From assembly GCF_947504145.1 (NCBI RefSeq), contig NZ_CANNGQ010000003.1:434001-498000 (forward strand): a stretch of 64,000 nucleotides of DNA. Direction: 5' to 3'. This DNA is from an uncultured Microbulbifer sp. GTDB taxonomy: Bacteria > Pseudomonadota > Gammaproteobacteria > Pseudomonadales > Cellvibrionaceae. Both the position numbers and the translations under genes were made by a program. A model generated the notes under the pieces. The model saw nothing but the letters and a program-made list of their open reading frames with translations. It was not told where the DNA came from and made no database searches. Within the stretch, counting starts at the first letter, position 1. The number at the start of each line of letters is the position of its first letter. This document shows positions 43,684 through 52,855 of the stretch, in pieces.

Positions 43684-43985
43684 GACAGGGGCTACCGGCC
43701 CCAACACGCCAACAAAAAACGCTTTCCGATGAAACACTTTCCGCTGAAACTATTTCGGCCGTTGCCAACGCGGCTGAGTGCGCTAGTATGGCCACCCATA
43801 CCATCAAAAGAATCCGAGGAAGGGCAATGTACTCTTCCTCCCGGGTCTTCACAGAGACCGTCGCCCGATTGCGAACGTGTACCCCTAAAAACAGGTTCGA
43901 CTCCCGATCGTCCAACCATTGACGCTTGGACATCTCAGGGCGCGCGAAGAGCACGATTTTTTTAGCTCTACAGGAAATCTCTGTC
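43684..43985. other. Intergenic stretch between the NDH-SelD fusion and ndh
   Basis: No gene is recognisable. Just after the fusion gene is a small hairpin (GGGGC-TACCG-GCCCC, 43689-43703) without a T-tract. Two 13-base direct repeats, TTTCCGATGAAAC (43723-43735) and TTTCCGCTGAAAC (43738-43750), are 15 bases apart. A TTCGA-containing stretch ending CCAACCA near 43895-43918 imitates a tRNA 3' end but has no matching acceptor arm. Confidence 0.4.
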
Positions 43986-45296
43986 ATGAAGAAAATTGTC
44001 ATTGTCGGCGGCGGCGCCGGCGGGCTGCAATTAGCCACCAGTCTCGGCCGTCACTTCTCCTTTAACCGTTTTCACCGCCGCAATACATCCCCCGCGGCGG
44101 AGATCACCCTCGTCGACAAAAATCGCACCCATATCTGGAAACCCCTGTTGCACCAGGTTGCCACCGGCGCACTGGACTCCAGCCTCGATGCCCTCAATTA
44201 TCAGGTCCACGCCCGCGCGAATGGATTCCAATTTGAACTGGGCAGCCTGCGCGGCCTGAACCGGAAAGAAAAAACCATTGAACTGGCCGAGGTCTGCAGC
44301 GATGACGGGCAAGCGCTGGTGCCGGCGCGCAAACTGGAATACGACTACCTGGTGTTTGCCCTGGGCAGCCAGAGCAACGACTTCAATACCCCCGGGGTAC
44401 GTGACAACTGCCAGTTTCTCGACAGCGCCGAGCAGGCGCAGAAGTTCCACACCAAGTTACTCGACCAGTTTTTGCAACTCGAAAACCGCGTAGCGGAAGA
44501 AGTGCACATCGCCATTGTCGGCGGCGGCGCAACTGGCGTGGAGCTGGCGGCAGAACTGGTGGACGCAGTGCATGAGATGGGTCACTACGGGCGCATTAAA
44601 AATGGCGACCTCAAGGTGACCCTGATCGAGGCCGGCCCACACCTGTTACCCGCACTCCCCCCACGGCTCGGTAACAGTTCAGAAAAAGAGTTGAGCAATC
44701 TCGGCGTGCGCGTGCTTACCGCTACCCAGGTAGCCGAAGCGACGCCTACGGGGTTCGTAACCAAAGACGGCGAGGAAATCCCCGCGGCCATTCGTGTGTG
44801 GGCTGCGGGCGTCAAGGCACCAGACTTTCTGCAAAAGCTGGACGGCCTGACGCTCAACCGCCAGAACCAGATCGAAGTGGAAGCAACCTTGCGCAGCAAA
44901 GCCGACCCGTCAATTTTTGCCCTCGGTGACTGTGCCGGCTGCATCGACGCCGCCGAGCACAAGGTACCGCCACGCGCTCAGTCCGCACAGCAAATGGCCA
45001 AAACCGCACGAGAAAACCTGATCGCACTGGTGGAAGACCCCGAAGCCGGGCTGCAATCCTTTACCTACAAGGACCGCGGCTCGCTGGTTTCCCTATCCAA
45101 ATTCGATGCGGTTGGCAGCCTGATGGGCGGGCTGGTAAAAGGCAGCTTCACCATTGAGGGACGCCTGGCCGGGCTCGCCTACCGCTCCCTGTATCGTATG
45201 CACCTGGCGGCTCTGCACGGCTGGCCACGCGCCATGCTGCTGTATGTCATCGGGCAGGCCAACCGGTTTGTGAAACCGCGGTTGAAGATGCACTGA
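43986..45296 (+). CDS. ndh: Type II NADH:quinone oxidoreductase
   Basis: A 436-residue NDH-2. It oxidises NADH and reduces quinone at the inner membrane without pumping protons. The FAD motif is at the N-terminus (KKIVIVGGGAGGLQLATSLG), with HIWKPLLHQVATGAL, the NADH-binding motif IAIVGGGATGVELAAELV, VWAAGVKAPDFL, and FALGDCAGCID in the second FAD motif. A C-terminal amphipathic region with YRMHLAALHGWPRAMLLYVIG is the usual membrane-association part. The start is ATG 43986 with AGGAAA upstream; an in-frame extension to 43926 has no family similarity. It follows the NDH-SelD fusion, so two NDH-type flavoproteins lie side by side. Confidence 0.92.
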   Translation: MKKIVIVGGGAGGLQLATSLGRHFSFNRFHRRNTSPAAEITLVDKNRTHIWKPLLHQVATGALDSSLDALNYQVHARANGFQFELGSLRGLNRKEKTIELAEVCSDDGQALVPARKLEYDYLVFALGSQSNDFNTPGVRDNCQFLDSAEQAQKFHTKLLDQFLQLENRVAEEVHIAIVGGGATGVELAAELVDAVHEMGHYGRIKNGDLKVTLIEAGPHLLPALPPRLGNSSEKELSNLGVRVLTATQVAEATPTGFVTKDGEEIPAAIRVWAAGVKAPDFLQKLDGLTLNRQNQIEVEATLRSKADPSIFALGDCAGCIDAAEHKVPPRAQSAQQMAKTARENLIALVEDPEAGLQSFTYKDRGSLVSLSKFDAVGSLMGGLVKGSFTIEGRLAGLAYRSLYRMHLAALHGWPRAMLLYVIGQANRFVKPRLKMH

Positions 45297-45349
45297 GTAT
45301 AGCGACGCACAACTTTCCCCCTCCTAATCTTCCAGGCCTTGCCTAGTTC

Positions 45350-45388
45350 ACACCCGCGCCATGACATCCCGTGTCATGGCGCGGGTGT
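45350..45388. terminator. Large perfect hairpin after ndh
   Basis: ACACCCGCGCCATGACA (45350-45366) and TGTCATGGCGCGGGTGT (45372-45388) form a perfect 17-bp stem with a 5-base loop. It lies 54 bases after ndh and 76 bases before the next gene. There is no T-tract on either side, so it may end ndh transcription with Rho or serve as a regulatory or RNA-stability element. Confidence 0.55.
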
Positions 45389-45464
45389 TCCCTGCTGTCG
45401 AAAATTCACCTTCTCCCTGTAAAAGGGTGTGACAAATTTCGCAATCAGAAAAAGCGGGCGCAGC

Positions 45465-46334
45465 ATGGAAACCGAAGAACTCCTCGAGAAAAAATCAACC
45501 ACCGAATTCCCAAGACCCAGAACGGTGCCCAACTCGGGAAGCTACAACCAGGCCGGTACGGTGTTCCAGATGCCCGCCCACTTCGGCGGCGTGGAAGGCG
45601 GCCTCGCGCCACTGGTGTACCGCGACACCATTACCGCCGCCACCATGTACGAGACCGACGGCGAACAACTGGCGCGCCTGCTGCCGAAGAATTTCTCGCT
45701 GCTGCGCAACGAAATCATGGTCGCTTCCATGATGAACCGCGGCGTGGATTGGATGGGCGGCGAGCCCTACAACATTCTCGCGGTCAATGTGCCGGTGCGC
45801 TTCGAGGGCGAGCGGGATAATTTGGAGGGTTGGTACAACCTGGTCACCTGGGAAAACAATCCCATCCCCATCCTGCCCGGCCGTGAATCCGCGGGTATCC
45901 CGAAAATTCCCGGCAATATCGAGGATTTCCGTTTCGACGGCAGCGAGATGCGCTCCTGGGCACACCTCAGTGGTCACACCTTTTGCGAACTGCACTTCAC
46001 CAATATCGCCGATGCGGATCCGCAAACCGAAGCCGCGGTAAAAGAAGAATTTACCGAAATGGACTGGATGGGCTGGCGGCACATCCCGAGCCTCGGCAAC
46101 CAGGGCGGCGCCGACCTCTCCCACGCCACGCTGTTTCCGCAGGAATTCGAGTGCCGCTCGGTGCGCATCGCCCGTGCAGAGGTGCAGTGGTTTGCCCCCC
46201 AGCCCTGGAAGCTGCCCACCCAGGTACACATCATCAGCCAGCTGGCCGCCCTGCCGGTCAGCGGTACCGGTAAGGCCCTGCTGCTGGACGCGCGCAATGT
46301 ACTGCGCGCCGATCTCACCAAGGTTCTCTACTAA
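45465..46334 (+). CDS. Acetoacetate decarboxylase-family protein
   Basis: A 289-residue protein of the acetoacetate decarboxylase (ADC) fold. The Schiff-base Lys lies in GRESAGIPKIPG, matching the conserved G-x-PK motif. Other family features are the N-terminal FQMPAHFGG and the Glu-rich loop region. ADC-family enzymes decarboxylate beta-keto acids or catalyse related aldol and hydrolysis reactions, so the exact reaction is open. The start is ATG 45465; a GTG at 45429 has no ribosome site at proper distance. It is the first gene of a six-gene plus-strand run ending at 51516, followed by an SDR and a thiolase, which suggests beta-keto acyl chemistry. Confidence 0.82.
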   Translation: METEELLEKKSTTEFPRPRTVPNSGSYNQAGTVFQMPAHFGGVEGGLAPLVYRDTITAATMYETDGEQLARLLPKNFSLLRNEIMVASMMNRGVDWMGGEPYNILAVNVPVRFEGERDNLEGWYNLVTWENNPIPILPGRESAGIPKIPGNIEDFRFDGSEMRSWAHLSGHTFCELHFTNIADADPQTEAAVKEEFTEMDWMGWRHIPSLGNQGGADLSHATLFPQEFECRSVRIARAEVQWFAPQPWKLPTQVHIISQLAALPVSGTGKALLLDARNVLRADLTKVLY

Positions 46335-46404
46335 GCGGCGCTGCCAAGCAACTCTACCCAGTAACTCGACGGATCACTCACGGATTTCAAGGTAAGTCAT
46401 CGTT

Positions 46405-47352
46405 ATGAGCAAACTCTTTCAAGACAAGGTCGCCATCGTCACCGGCGCCGGCAATGGGCTCGGAAAATCCCACGCCCTGGCCCTGGCGCGCCTCGGTGCC
46501 AAGGTAGTGGTGAATGATCTGGGTGGCGACCGCGCCGGTCAGGGCGCCTCTGCCACGGCCGCACAACAGGTGGTGGAAGAAATCACCGCTGCTGGCGGTA
46601 CCGCGCTGGTAGATGGCGGCGATATCACCCGCTATGCCGACGCTGAAGCCATGGTGCAAAAAGCCATGAACGCCTGGGGCCGCGTGGATATCCTGATCAA
46701 CAACGCCGGCATCCTGCGGGATAAATCCTTCGCCAAAATGTCGCTGGAGGATTTCCGCTCGGTGGTGGAAGTGCACCTGTTCGGTACCGTCAACTGCTGC
46801 AAGGCGGTGTGGGAGCCCATGCGCGCGCAAAATTACGGCCGCATCCTGATGACCACCTCCGCCTCCGGTCTCTACGGCAACTTCGGTCAGTCCAATTACG
46901 GCGCGGCGAAAATGGCCGTGGTGGGATTGATGAACACCCTGCGCCTCGAAGGCGCCAAGAACAATATCCACATCAACGCGCTGGCTCCCACCGCCGCCAC
47001 CCGTATGACCGCAGAATTGCTGCCGCCGGATTTTGCCGACCTGCTGTCTACCGAATCCGTCACCGCCGGCGCATTAGCCATGTGCACCGAGGAAGCCCCC
47101 AGCGGCGAAATCCTGTGCGCCGGCGGTGGCTGCTATTCCCGCGCCACCCAGTTTGAAACCGAAGGCGTGTTCCTCCCCGCCGACAAACAGCAACCTGAAC
47201 AGGTCGCCGCACAGCTGGCGCAGATCTCAGACACCCGGAACCCACACACCCTGGACTCCGCTGCCCAGCAGACCGAGCGGTTTATCCGCAAGGCACTCGG
47301 TGCGCTGCAAACAGGCGCTCAACCAAAAGGGGCAGCCACGGCCAACGCCTGA
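46405..47352 (+). CDS. Short-chain dehydrogenase, multifunctional-enzyme-like (hydroxyacyl-CoA type)
   Basis: A 315-residue SDR. The Rossmann motif is [20 protein letters not shown], followed by [12 protein letters not shown]. The catalytic set is Asn in [10 protein letters not shown], Ser in [10 protein letters not shown] and Tyr-Lys in SNYGAAKMA. The sequence NDLGGD with the C-terminal extension of about 60 residues is typical of the (3R)-hydroxyacyl-CoA dehydrogenase part of peroxisomal multifunctional enzyme type 2 and its bacterial relatives. It probably oxidises a 3-hydroxyacyl-CoA with NAD+. It is placed between the ADC-family gene and the thiolase, as expected for beta-oxidation of an unusual acyl chain. 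Confidence 0.87.
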   Translation: MSKLFQDKVAIVTGAGNGLGKSHALALARLGAKVVVNDLGGDRAGQGASATAAQQVVEEITAAGGTALVDGGDITRYADAEAMVQKAMNAWGRVDILINNAGILRDKSFAKMSLEDFRSVVEVHLFGTVNCCKAVWEPMRAQNYGRILMTTSASGLYGNFGQSNYGAAKMAVVGLMNTLRLEGAKNNIHINALAPTAATRMTAELLPPDFADLLSTESVTAGALAMCTEEAPSGEILCAGGGCYSRATQFETEGVFLPADKQQPEQVAAQLAQISDTRNPHTLDSAAQQTERFIRKALGALQTGAQPKGAATANA

Positions 47353-47383
47353 CGCACCGCTCAAAGAATTACGGAAAAGCATT

Positions 47384-48565
47384 ATGAAAGAAGCACTGAT
47401 CGTCTCCGCCGCGCGCACGCCCATCGGCAAAGCCTACCGCGGCGCCTTCAACAATCTGGAGGCACCATCACTGTCGTCCTTCGCGGTGCAGGCGGCCATC
47501 ACCCGCGCCGATCTGGATCCGGCAGACATTGAAGACTGCGTATGGGGCGCGGCCCTGCAGCAGGGCACCCAGGCTGCCAATATCGCCCGTCAGGTTGCCA
47601 TGTCGGCCGGCCTGCCGGTGCGCGTTGCCGGCATGTCGCTCGATCGCCAGTGCGCTTCCGGCCTGATGGCGGTGGCCACCGCGGCCAAGCAAATCGTGCA
47701 CGACGGAATGCCCATCGTGCTCGCCGGCGGCTGTGAATCCATTTCCCTGGTGCAGAATGACAAGCTCAACCTGCACCGGGTCGCCGACCCCCAGGCGATG
47801 GCCAATGTGCCCACCATTCATATGCCGATGCTGGACACCGCCGAAGTGGTGGCCAATCGCTACAGCATCGACCGCGAAGTGCAGGATGCCTATGCACTGA
47901 AATCCCAACAGCGCACCGCCGACGCCCAGGCCGCCGGTCGTTTCGACCGCGAGTTGGTCAAGGTCACCGCCACCAAACTGGTGCAGGACCGCAACACCGG
48001 TGAAATCAGCGAGCAGAAAGTCACCCTGGAAAAAGACGAATGCAACCGCCCGGAAACCGATCTCGGCAGCCTCAACGGGCTGAAACCGGTGCGCGAAGGC
48101 GGCTGTATTACTGCCGGCAACGCCTCACAACTCTCCGATGGCGCGGCGGCGATGATCCTGATGGAAGCCGCGGAGGCCGAGCGCCGCGGCCTGGAACCAC
48201 TGGGTGCCTACCGCGGTATGGCGGTGGCCGGTTGCGAGCCGGACGAAATGGGTATCGGCCCGGTGTATGCCATTCCCAAACTGCTGAAAAATCACGGCCT
48301 CACCATGGACGATATCGGTCTGTGGGAGCTGAACGAAGCCTTCGCCGTGCAGGTGATTTACTGCCGCGACAAACTGGGTATTCCCGACGAGCGCCTCAAC
48401 GTCAACGGCGGTGCCATTTCCATTGGTCACCCCTACGGCATGAGCGGCGCGCGCATGGTGATGCACGCGTTGATCGAAGGAAAACGCCGCGGTGTGCGTT
48501 ACGTGGTGGTCACCATGTGTGTGGGCGGTGGTATGGGTGCCGCGGGCCTGTTCGAGGTGCTCTGA
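47384..48565 (+). CDS. Thiolase (acetyl-CoA acyltransferase)
   Basis: A 393-residue thiolase that cleaves a 3-ketoacyl-CoA with CoA, or condenses two acyl-CoAs. The nucleophilic Cys lies in [13 protein letters not shown]; the catalytic His/Asn motif is [28 protein letters not shown] carries the second active-site His; and the second Cys is in [16 protein letters not shown]. The start is ATG 47384, set by the family N-terminus [16 protein letters not shown]. Its stop codon overlaps the galT start by one base, so the two are translationally coupled although one handles acyl chains and the other sugars. That coupling is the strongest sign that lipid and sugar steps belong to one pathway. Confidence 0.93.
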   Translation: MKEALIVSAARTPIGKAYRGAFNNLEAPSLSSFAVQAAITRADLDPADIEDCVWGAALQQGTQAANIARQVAMSAGLPVRVAGMSLDRQCASGLMAVATAAKQIVHDGMPIVLAGGCESISLVQNDKLNLHRVADPQAMANVPTIHMPMLDTAEVVANRYSIDREVQDAYALKSQQRTADAQAAGRFDRELVKVTATKLVQDRNTGEISEQKVTLEKDECNRPETDLGSLNGLKPVREGGCITAGNASQLSDGAAAMILMEAAEAERRGLEPLGAYRGMAVAGCEPDEMGIGPVYAIPKLLKNHGLTMDDIGLWELNEAFAVQVIYCRDKLGIPDERLNVNGGAISIGHPYGMSGARMVMHALIEGKRRGVRYVVVTMCVGGGMGAAGLFEVL

Positions 48566-49671
48566 TGTCCAATCCCGATAGCCACAGCGCACCGCACCGG
48601 CGTCTTAACCCGCTCACGGGGGAGTACGTACTGGTCTCCCCCCACCGCAACCAGCGCCCCTGGCAGGGCCAGGTGGACGCGCCACCGCCCGGGGAAACCC
48701 GGGCCTATGTGGAAGATTGTTATCTGTGCGCGGGCAATGCCCGCAGCGGCGGTGCGCGCAATCCGGGCTACCGGGATACGTTCGTTTTCGACAATGACTT
48801 TCCGGCGCTGCTCGATACCGCCCCCTCCCAGGCACAGGCCTCGTCCCACCCCCTGTTAAAGCAGGAACCGGTATGCGGAACCTGCCGGGTGATCTGCTAT
48901 TCACCGGAACATCATCGGAGCCTCGCGGAACTGCCGGTGGAAAGCATTGCCCGGGTGATCGACACCTGGGCTGCGCAATCCGCCGAACTGGGGCGCGATT
49001 ACCGCTACGTACAGCTGTTTGAAAACAAGGGTGCGGTCATGGGCTGCTCCAGCCCACACCCCCACGGACAAGTGTGGGCGATGGACGCACTGCCCAGCGA
49101 AGTGGTACGGGAAGAGGAACAGCAGCGCAATTATCTCAAGCATGAGGGGCGCTCCCTGCTGATGGAGTACGCGCACCTGGAAAGTGCCAGCGGCACCCGC
49201 ACCGTGGTGGAAAATTTTCTGTGGATCGCGGTGGTGCCCCACTGGGCCGCCTGGCCCTTCGAGACACTGGTACTGCCCAAATTCCCGCTGACGCGACTGG
49301 AAAATGCCAGCGCCGAAGAGCGACGCCAACTGGCGGATTTGCTGAAGCGATTGCTGGTGCGCTACGACAACCTGTTTCAGACCCGCTTTCCCTACACCAT
49401 GGGCTGGCACGGTGCGCCTTACCCGAATGAGGGCAATGAGACTGGCGAGCGGCAGACCGACCTCGGCGAAGTAAATAATGAAGACCAGCGCCACTGGCAA
49501 TTCCACGGCCATTTTTACCCACCGCTGTTGCGCTCACACAGTGTGCGCAAATTTATGGTGGGCTTTGAAATGCTCGCGGAAGCACAACGTGACCTTACCC
49601 CGGAGCTGGCCGCGCAAATGCTGCGCGACTGTTCCGAACAACATTTTGCCGCGGCAAACCACGGCGTTTGA
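48565..49671 (+). CDS. galT: Galactose-1-phosphate uridylyltransferase
   Basis: A 368-residue GalT of the histidine-triad superfamily. It exchanges UMP between UDP-glucose and galactose-1-phosphate in the Leloir pathway. The active-site nucleophile is in SSPHPHGQVW; the N-terminal metal-binding CYLC, the segment RRLNPLTGEYVLVSPHRNQRPW and the C-terminal HGHFYPPLLRS are all typical. ATG 48565 overlaps the thiolase stop by one base. galE is not seen in the window. A GalK-like kinase is encoded by the convergent operon (51601-52851), so both Leloir enzymes flank the same terminator. Confidence 0.95.
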   Translation: MSNPDSHSAPHRRLNPLTGEYVLVSPHRNQRPWQGQVDAPPPGETRAYVEDCYLCAGNARSGGARNPGYRDTFVFDNDFPALLDTAPSQAQASSHPLLKQEPVCGTCRVICYSPEHHRSLAELPVESIARVIDTWAAQSAELGRDYRYVQLFENKGAVMGCSSPHPHGQVWAMDALPSEVVREEEQQRNYLKHEGRSLLMEYAHLESASGTRTVVENFLWIAVVPHWAAWPFETLVLPKFPLTRLENASAEERRQLADLLKRLLVRYDNLFQTRFPYTMGWHGAPYPNEGNETGERQTDLGEVNNEDQRHWQFHGHFYPPLLRSHSVRKFMVGFEMLAEAQRDLTPELAAQMLRDCSEQHFAAANHGV

Positions 49672-49691
49672 TCGGCAACCGGAGACACACC

Positions 49692-50498
49692 ATGCGTCTG
49701 GATTTTTTCTGCACCTACTGGGGCTCACACCATATCCCGCTCGTGGATTTTGTCGAAAAGGTACTGGCTGCTGGCTACCGCGGCATCGAAACCCCGATCC
49801 CTGATGCGCGCAATCAACAGGAGCAGATCGCCGCATTGATGTCCGCCAGCGGTATCGAGCTGATTGCCCAGGTGGTTCTGTGCAAAGAACCCAATTATGC
49901 AAACTACCGCGCGCAATATCTCGATGAAGTCACCGCACTGGCGGAGCTGAAACCGCGCATGATCAACTGCCATACCGGACGCGACTATTTCAGTCGCGAA
50001 CAGAACCTGGAATTGATTGGCGCCGCCCAGGCCATTGCCGACCAGCACGGCGTACCCATCGTGCACGAGACCCATCGCGGCCGTTTCAGCTTCAACCCCT
50101 GGACCATCGAGGAATATCTCGATGCCCTGCCCGAGCTGCGCCTCACCGCCGATTTCTCCCATTGGTGTGTGGTGAGCGAATCCCTGCTGGAGCACCACCC
50201 GAAATTGATCCAGCGCATCGCACCGCGCTGCGGTTATATCCACGCCCGCGTGGGCCATTCCAACGGACCGCAGATCGTCGATCCGCGCTCGCCCCACTGG
50301 CAGGGGGAAGTCGATGCACATATCCACTGGTGGCAGACCATTCTCGACAGCCAGGAAGACCGCACGGCGTTTGCAATTACCCCGGAGTTTGGCCCACCCA
50401 CCTATATGCCGGTGCACCCGCAAACCAACGCGCCGCTGGTCAACCAGTGGGACATCAATCTGTATATGAAAGACCTGCTGCAGGAAAAGCTGAACTAG
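49692..50498 (+). CDS. TIM-barrel sugar isomerase/epimerase family protein
   Basis: A 268-residue protein of the xylose-isomerase-like TIM-barrel superfamily. Visible features are MRLDFFCTYWG at the start, GYRGIETPIPD, the metal-ligand-type HETHRGRFSFNP, LTADFSHWCVVSE and HARVGHSNGPQI. Members isomerise or epimerise sugars and sugar derivatives with a divalent metal. The start is ATG 49692 after GGAGACAC. It lies 20 bases after galT in the same operon, so a sugar released from the island's substrate is the likely target. The specific reaction cannot be read from sequence. Confidence 0.8.
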   Translation: MRLDFFCTYWGSHHIPLVDFVEKVLAAGYRGIETPIPDARNQQEQIAALMSASGIELIAQVVLCKEPNYANYRAQYLDEVTALAELKPRMINCHTGRDYFSREQNLELIGAAQAIADQHGVPIVHETHRGRFSFNPWTIEEYLDALPELRLTADFSHWCVVSESLLEHHPKLIQRIAPRCGYIHARVGHSNGPQIVDPRSPHWQGEVDAHIHWWQTILDSQEDRTAFAITPEFGPPTYMPVHPQTNAPLVNQWDINLYMKDLLQEKLN

Positions 50499-50529
50499 CC
50501 GGCCGCGACAACAAAAACGGGAGATTCCG

Positions 50530-51516
50530 ATGACAACGAATACCGACCAGACGGCGCCTATCCGCTGGTACAAAACACCGGTAGACAAGCAGGCGTTCCG
50601 CGCGCTGCTGGAAAAAAAGGATGGACCGGGGTTATTTTTGGTGGCGGTCACCCTGGCGCTGCTGGTGAACTTTGGCTACCTCGCCTACGCCACCCTCGGC
50701 ACCCTGTGGAGCTATCTGTTCTTTTTTATCTACGGCAGTATCTATGTGCTGTCGGGTATGGCCGCCATGCACGAGACCCACCACCGCACCGCGTTCAAAA
50801 CGCCGTGGTTGAACGAAGCGGTGAACTGGATTTCCGGATTCATGCTGCACAAGGAAGCGCGCTACGATCGCTGGCGTCACCTGCAGCATCACGCCTACAC
50901 CCTGTATGAGGAACAGGACCCGGAATTCTTCACCGCCCGCCCGCCGGTGTCTCCCTGGGTTCTGCCCTTCGCCACCGCGCTGTTTTACCCCCGGGAACTG
51001 ATTATTCCGTTTGTTCACGCCACCGGAAAACGTCCCGCCTATATCGACGAACGCATCAACGACAAACAGTGGCAGGACATCGTCTGGTCCTCCCGGTTGT
51101 TTGTGCTGGGTGTAGTCGCCCTGGTGAGCTGGTCGATTCTGGCCCAGTCCTGGTTGCCACTGGTATTTACCCTGTTTGCCCCCTACTACGGCGGCCTGCT
51201 TGCGACCCTGGTACAGACCACGCAACACACCGCACTGGCTGTGAACAATCCGGATCACCGCACCAGTACTCGCACCACTTATATGAACCCGCTGCTGCAG
51301 TTTTTCTACTGGAACATGAATTACCACACTGAGCACCATATGTACGCAGCGGTCCCTTTCCATGCACTGCCGAAACTGCATCAGCTGGTTAAACACGATT
51401 ACCCGGAACCCTCGGATGGATTTGTGAATACCCTGAAAGAAATTCTTCCCGCCGCACACCGTGTGCGCAAAGCACCGCAGGATTTTATCCGGGTGCAGCT
51501 CCCCGAACACTCGTAA
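50530..51516 (+). CDS. Membrane fatty acid desaturase/hydroxylase-family protein
   Basis: A 328-residue integral membrane di-iron enzyme. The three histidine boxes are HETHHRT (about residue 80), HLQHH (about 117) and HTEHHM (about 270), the desaturase pattern. About four to six membrane helices are visible (LFLVAVTLALLVNFGYLAYAT; LWSYLFFFIYGSIYVLSG; the segment around VLGVVALVSWSILA). It introduces a double bond or hydroxyl into an acyl or terpenoid chain using O2. The start ATG 50530 follows GGGAGATT. It is the last gene of the plus-strand operon, which ends at the strong hairpin at 51541-51576. Confidence 0.85.
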   Translation: MTTNTDQTAPIRWYKTPVDKQAFRALLEKKDGPGLFLVAVTLALLVNFGYLAYATLGTLWSYLFFFIYGSIYVLSGMAAMHETHHRTAFKTPWLNEAVNWISGFMLHKEARYDRWRHLQHHAYTLYEEQDPEFFTARPPVSPWVLPFATALFYPRELIIPFVHATGKRPAYIDERINDKQWQDIVWSSRLFVLGVVALVSWSILAQSWLPLVFTLFAPYYGGLLATLVQTTQHTALAVNNPDHRTSTRTTYMNPLLQFFYWNMNYHTEHHMYAAVPFHALPKLHQLVKHDYPEPSDGFVNTLKEILPAAHRVRKAPQDFIRVQLPEHS

Positions 51517-51540
51517 AACGCAAGCGGATAAAATCCCCCC

Positions 51541-51576
51541 AACAAAAAAGCGCTGCCAAGGCAGCGCTTTTTTGTT
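51541..51576. terminator. Bidirectional terminator between the two island operons
   Basis: AACAAAAAAGCGCTGCC (51541-51557) and GGCAGCGCTTTTTTGTT (51560-51576) form a perfect 17-bp stem with a 2-base gap and A/T runs at both ends. It lies between the stops of the desaturase (+) and the GalK-like gene (-) and serves both operons. Confidence 0.92.
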
Positions 51577-51600
51577 GGGTCGGATTCGCCCGTTCAACCG

Positions 51601-52851
51601 TCACGCGGTGGCAAGGGTCTGCTCCGCGATTTTCTGCGCATCAACCAACAGACCGGCTCCCGGCGCTGCGGCCACCGCGTAAACCTCCGGGGTAATGCCA
51701 CTGCGTTGCTGGTAGCGTCGCGCGCAATCCTGCTCGAACGCCGTCACTTTGTCGCGCTCCACAAACGCCACCAGGCATCCGCCAAATCCGGCCCCCGCCT
51801 GGCGTACCCCAATAATGCCGGGTGATTCCAACGCGGCCGCAAACATCGCTTCCATATTGGGCACCGTAATCTCATACAAATCCCTGGCGCCCATAAACGA
51901 ATCGCGGCACAACCGGCCAATTGCCACCCGGTCATCGTTTTCAAAAGCGTGTGCGAGATCAAACACCCGCTGGTTTTCCTCGACCACAAACTGACAGCGG
52001 CGCGCAGCCACCGGATCCAGCTGCGCGCTGACCTCGGCGAAGTCCTCCGCAGTCAGGTCCCGCAGTGAGCCAATGTCTCTGCCCTGGGCCTGAATCTGGC
52101 GAACACCGGTCATACAATTTTCCCGCCGTTCACCATACGCAGAATTGGACAGGCTGCGCGGGGTGCAGGTATTGCAGATTACCGGGAGGATATCGGCGGG
52201 CAGCGCCGCATAGGAGTGCTTCAGATCGCGGCAATCGAGTAACAGCAGGGAATCCGCTTCGCCGAGAATCACACTGTACTGATCCAGGACACCGCAATTG
52301 ACGCCGACGATTTTATTTTCCGCACGCTGGCACAGTAGCGCCATGTCCACCGGGTCCAGCTGGAAACCACCCAGTTGCGAAAACAACACCGCCACTGCAG
52401 CCTCCAGTGATGCCGATGAACTGAGGCCGCTGCCAATGGGCAGGGTGCCGTGCACCATCACATCACAACCGGTCAGCGGGTACCCGTCTTCCACCAGCAA
52501 TTGCGCCACTGCCTGCACATAGATCTGCCAGCCGGAAAGTCGCTCGGCGAGAACATCGCGGCAATCAAACTGACCATCGCCTTCGATATTGAGGGAAGAC
52601 AGGTGCACCTGGTGATCGTCGCGGCGCGCCGCCACCAGCCAGGTATCGCGATCCACGGGCACGGTGAGCACGAAGCCACCGTTGTAATCCGTGTGGCTGC
52701 CCATGGCATCGACGCGCCCGGGGGCGCGCACCCAGCACTCTGGCTCACGTGCATATTTTTTGCGGAATGCCTCCGCGACGGCATCAAAGCGCGCTCGATC
52801 AAATGCAACGCCCGGTTGGCTGTCACCCTGGGTTGTGTGTTGTTTTCCCAT
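51601..52851 (-). CDS. galK: GHMP sugar kinase, galactokinase-like with altered sugar-site motif
   Basis: A 416-residue GHMP kinase. The ATP-binding loop is GTLPIGSGLSSSASLEAA; GVNCGVLDQYSVILG and GAGFGGCLVAFV are typical of galactokinases. The N-terminal galactokinase signature, usually GRVNLIGEHTDYN, reads GRVDAMGSHTDYN: the Glu that contacts the sugar in galactokinases is Ser. The His and Asp of the motif remain. The enzyme may therefore phosphorylate a related sugar (for instance arabinose-, fucose- or uronic-type), although galT in the facing operon supports galactose. It is the last gene of the minus-strand operon, 4 bases after the PhyH gene. Confidence 0.8.
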   Translation of the reverse strand: MGKQHTTQGDSQPGVAFDRARFDAVAEAFRKKYAREPECWVRAPGRVDAMGSHTDYNGGFVLTVPVDRDTWLVAARRDDHQVHLSSLNIEGDGQFDCRDVLAERLSGWQIYVQAVAQLLVEDGYPLTGCDVMVHGTLPIGSGLSSSASLEAAVAVLFSQLGGFQLDPVDMALLCQRAENKIVGVNCGVLDQYSVILGEADSLLLLDCRDLKHSYAALPADILPVICNTCTPRSLSNSAYGERRENCMTGVRQIQAQGRDIGSLRDLTAEDFAEVSAQLDPVAARRCQFVVEENQRVFDLAHAFENDDRVAIGRLCRDSFMGARDLYEITVPNMEAMFAAALESPGIIGVRQAGAGFGGCLVAFVERDKVTAFEQDCARRYQQRSGITPEVYAVAAAPGAGLLVDAQKIAEQTLATA

Positions 52852-52855
52852 GCCG

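Noticed and set aside
43840..43920. Possible tRNA gene ending ...GGTTCGACTCCCGATCGTCCAACCA
   Set aside because: The T-loop-like GGTTCGACTCC and terminal ACCA are present, but the T stem does not pair, no acceptor strand complementary to ATCGTCC is found about 70 bases upstream, and no D or anticodon arm can be drawn.
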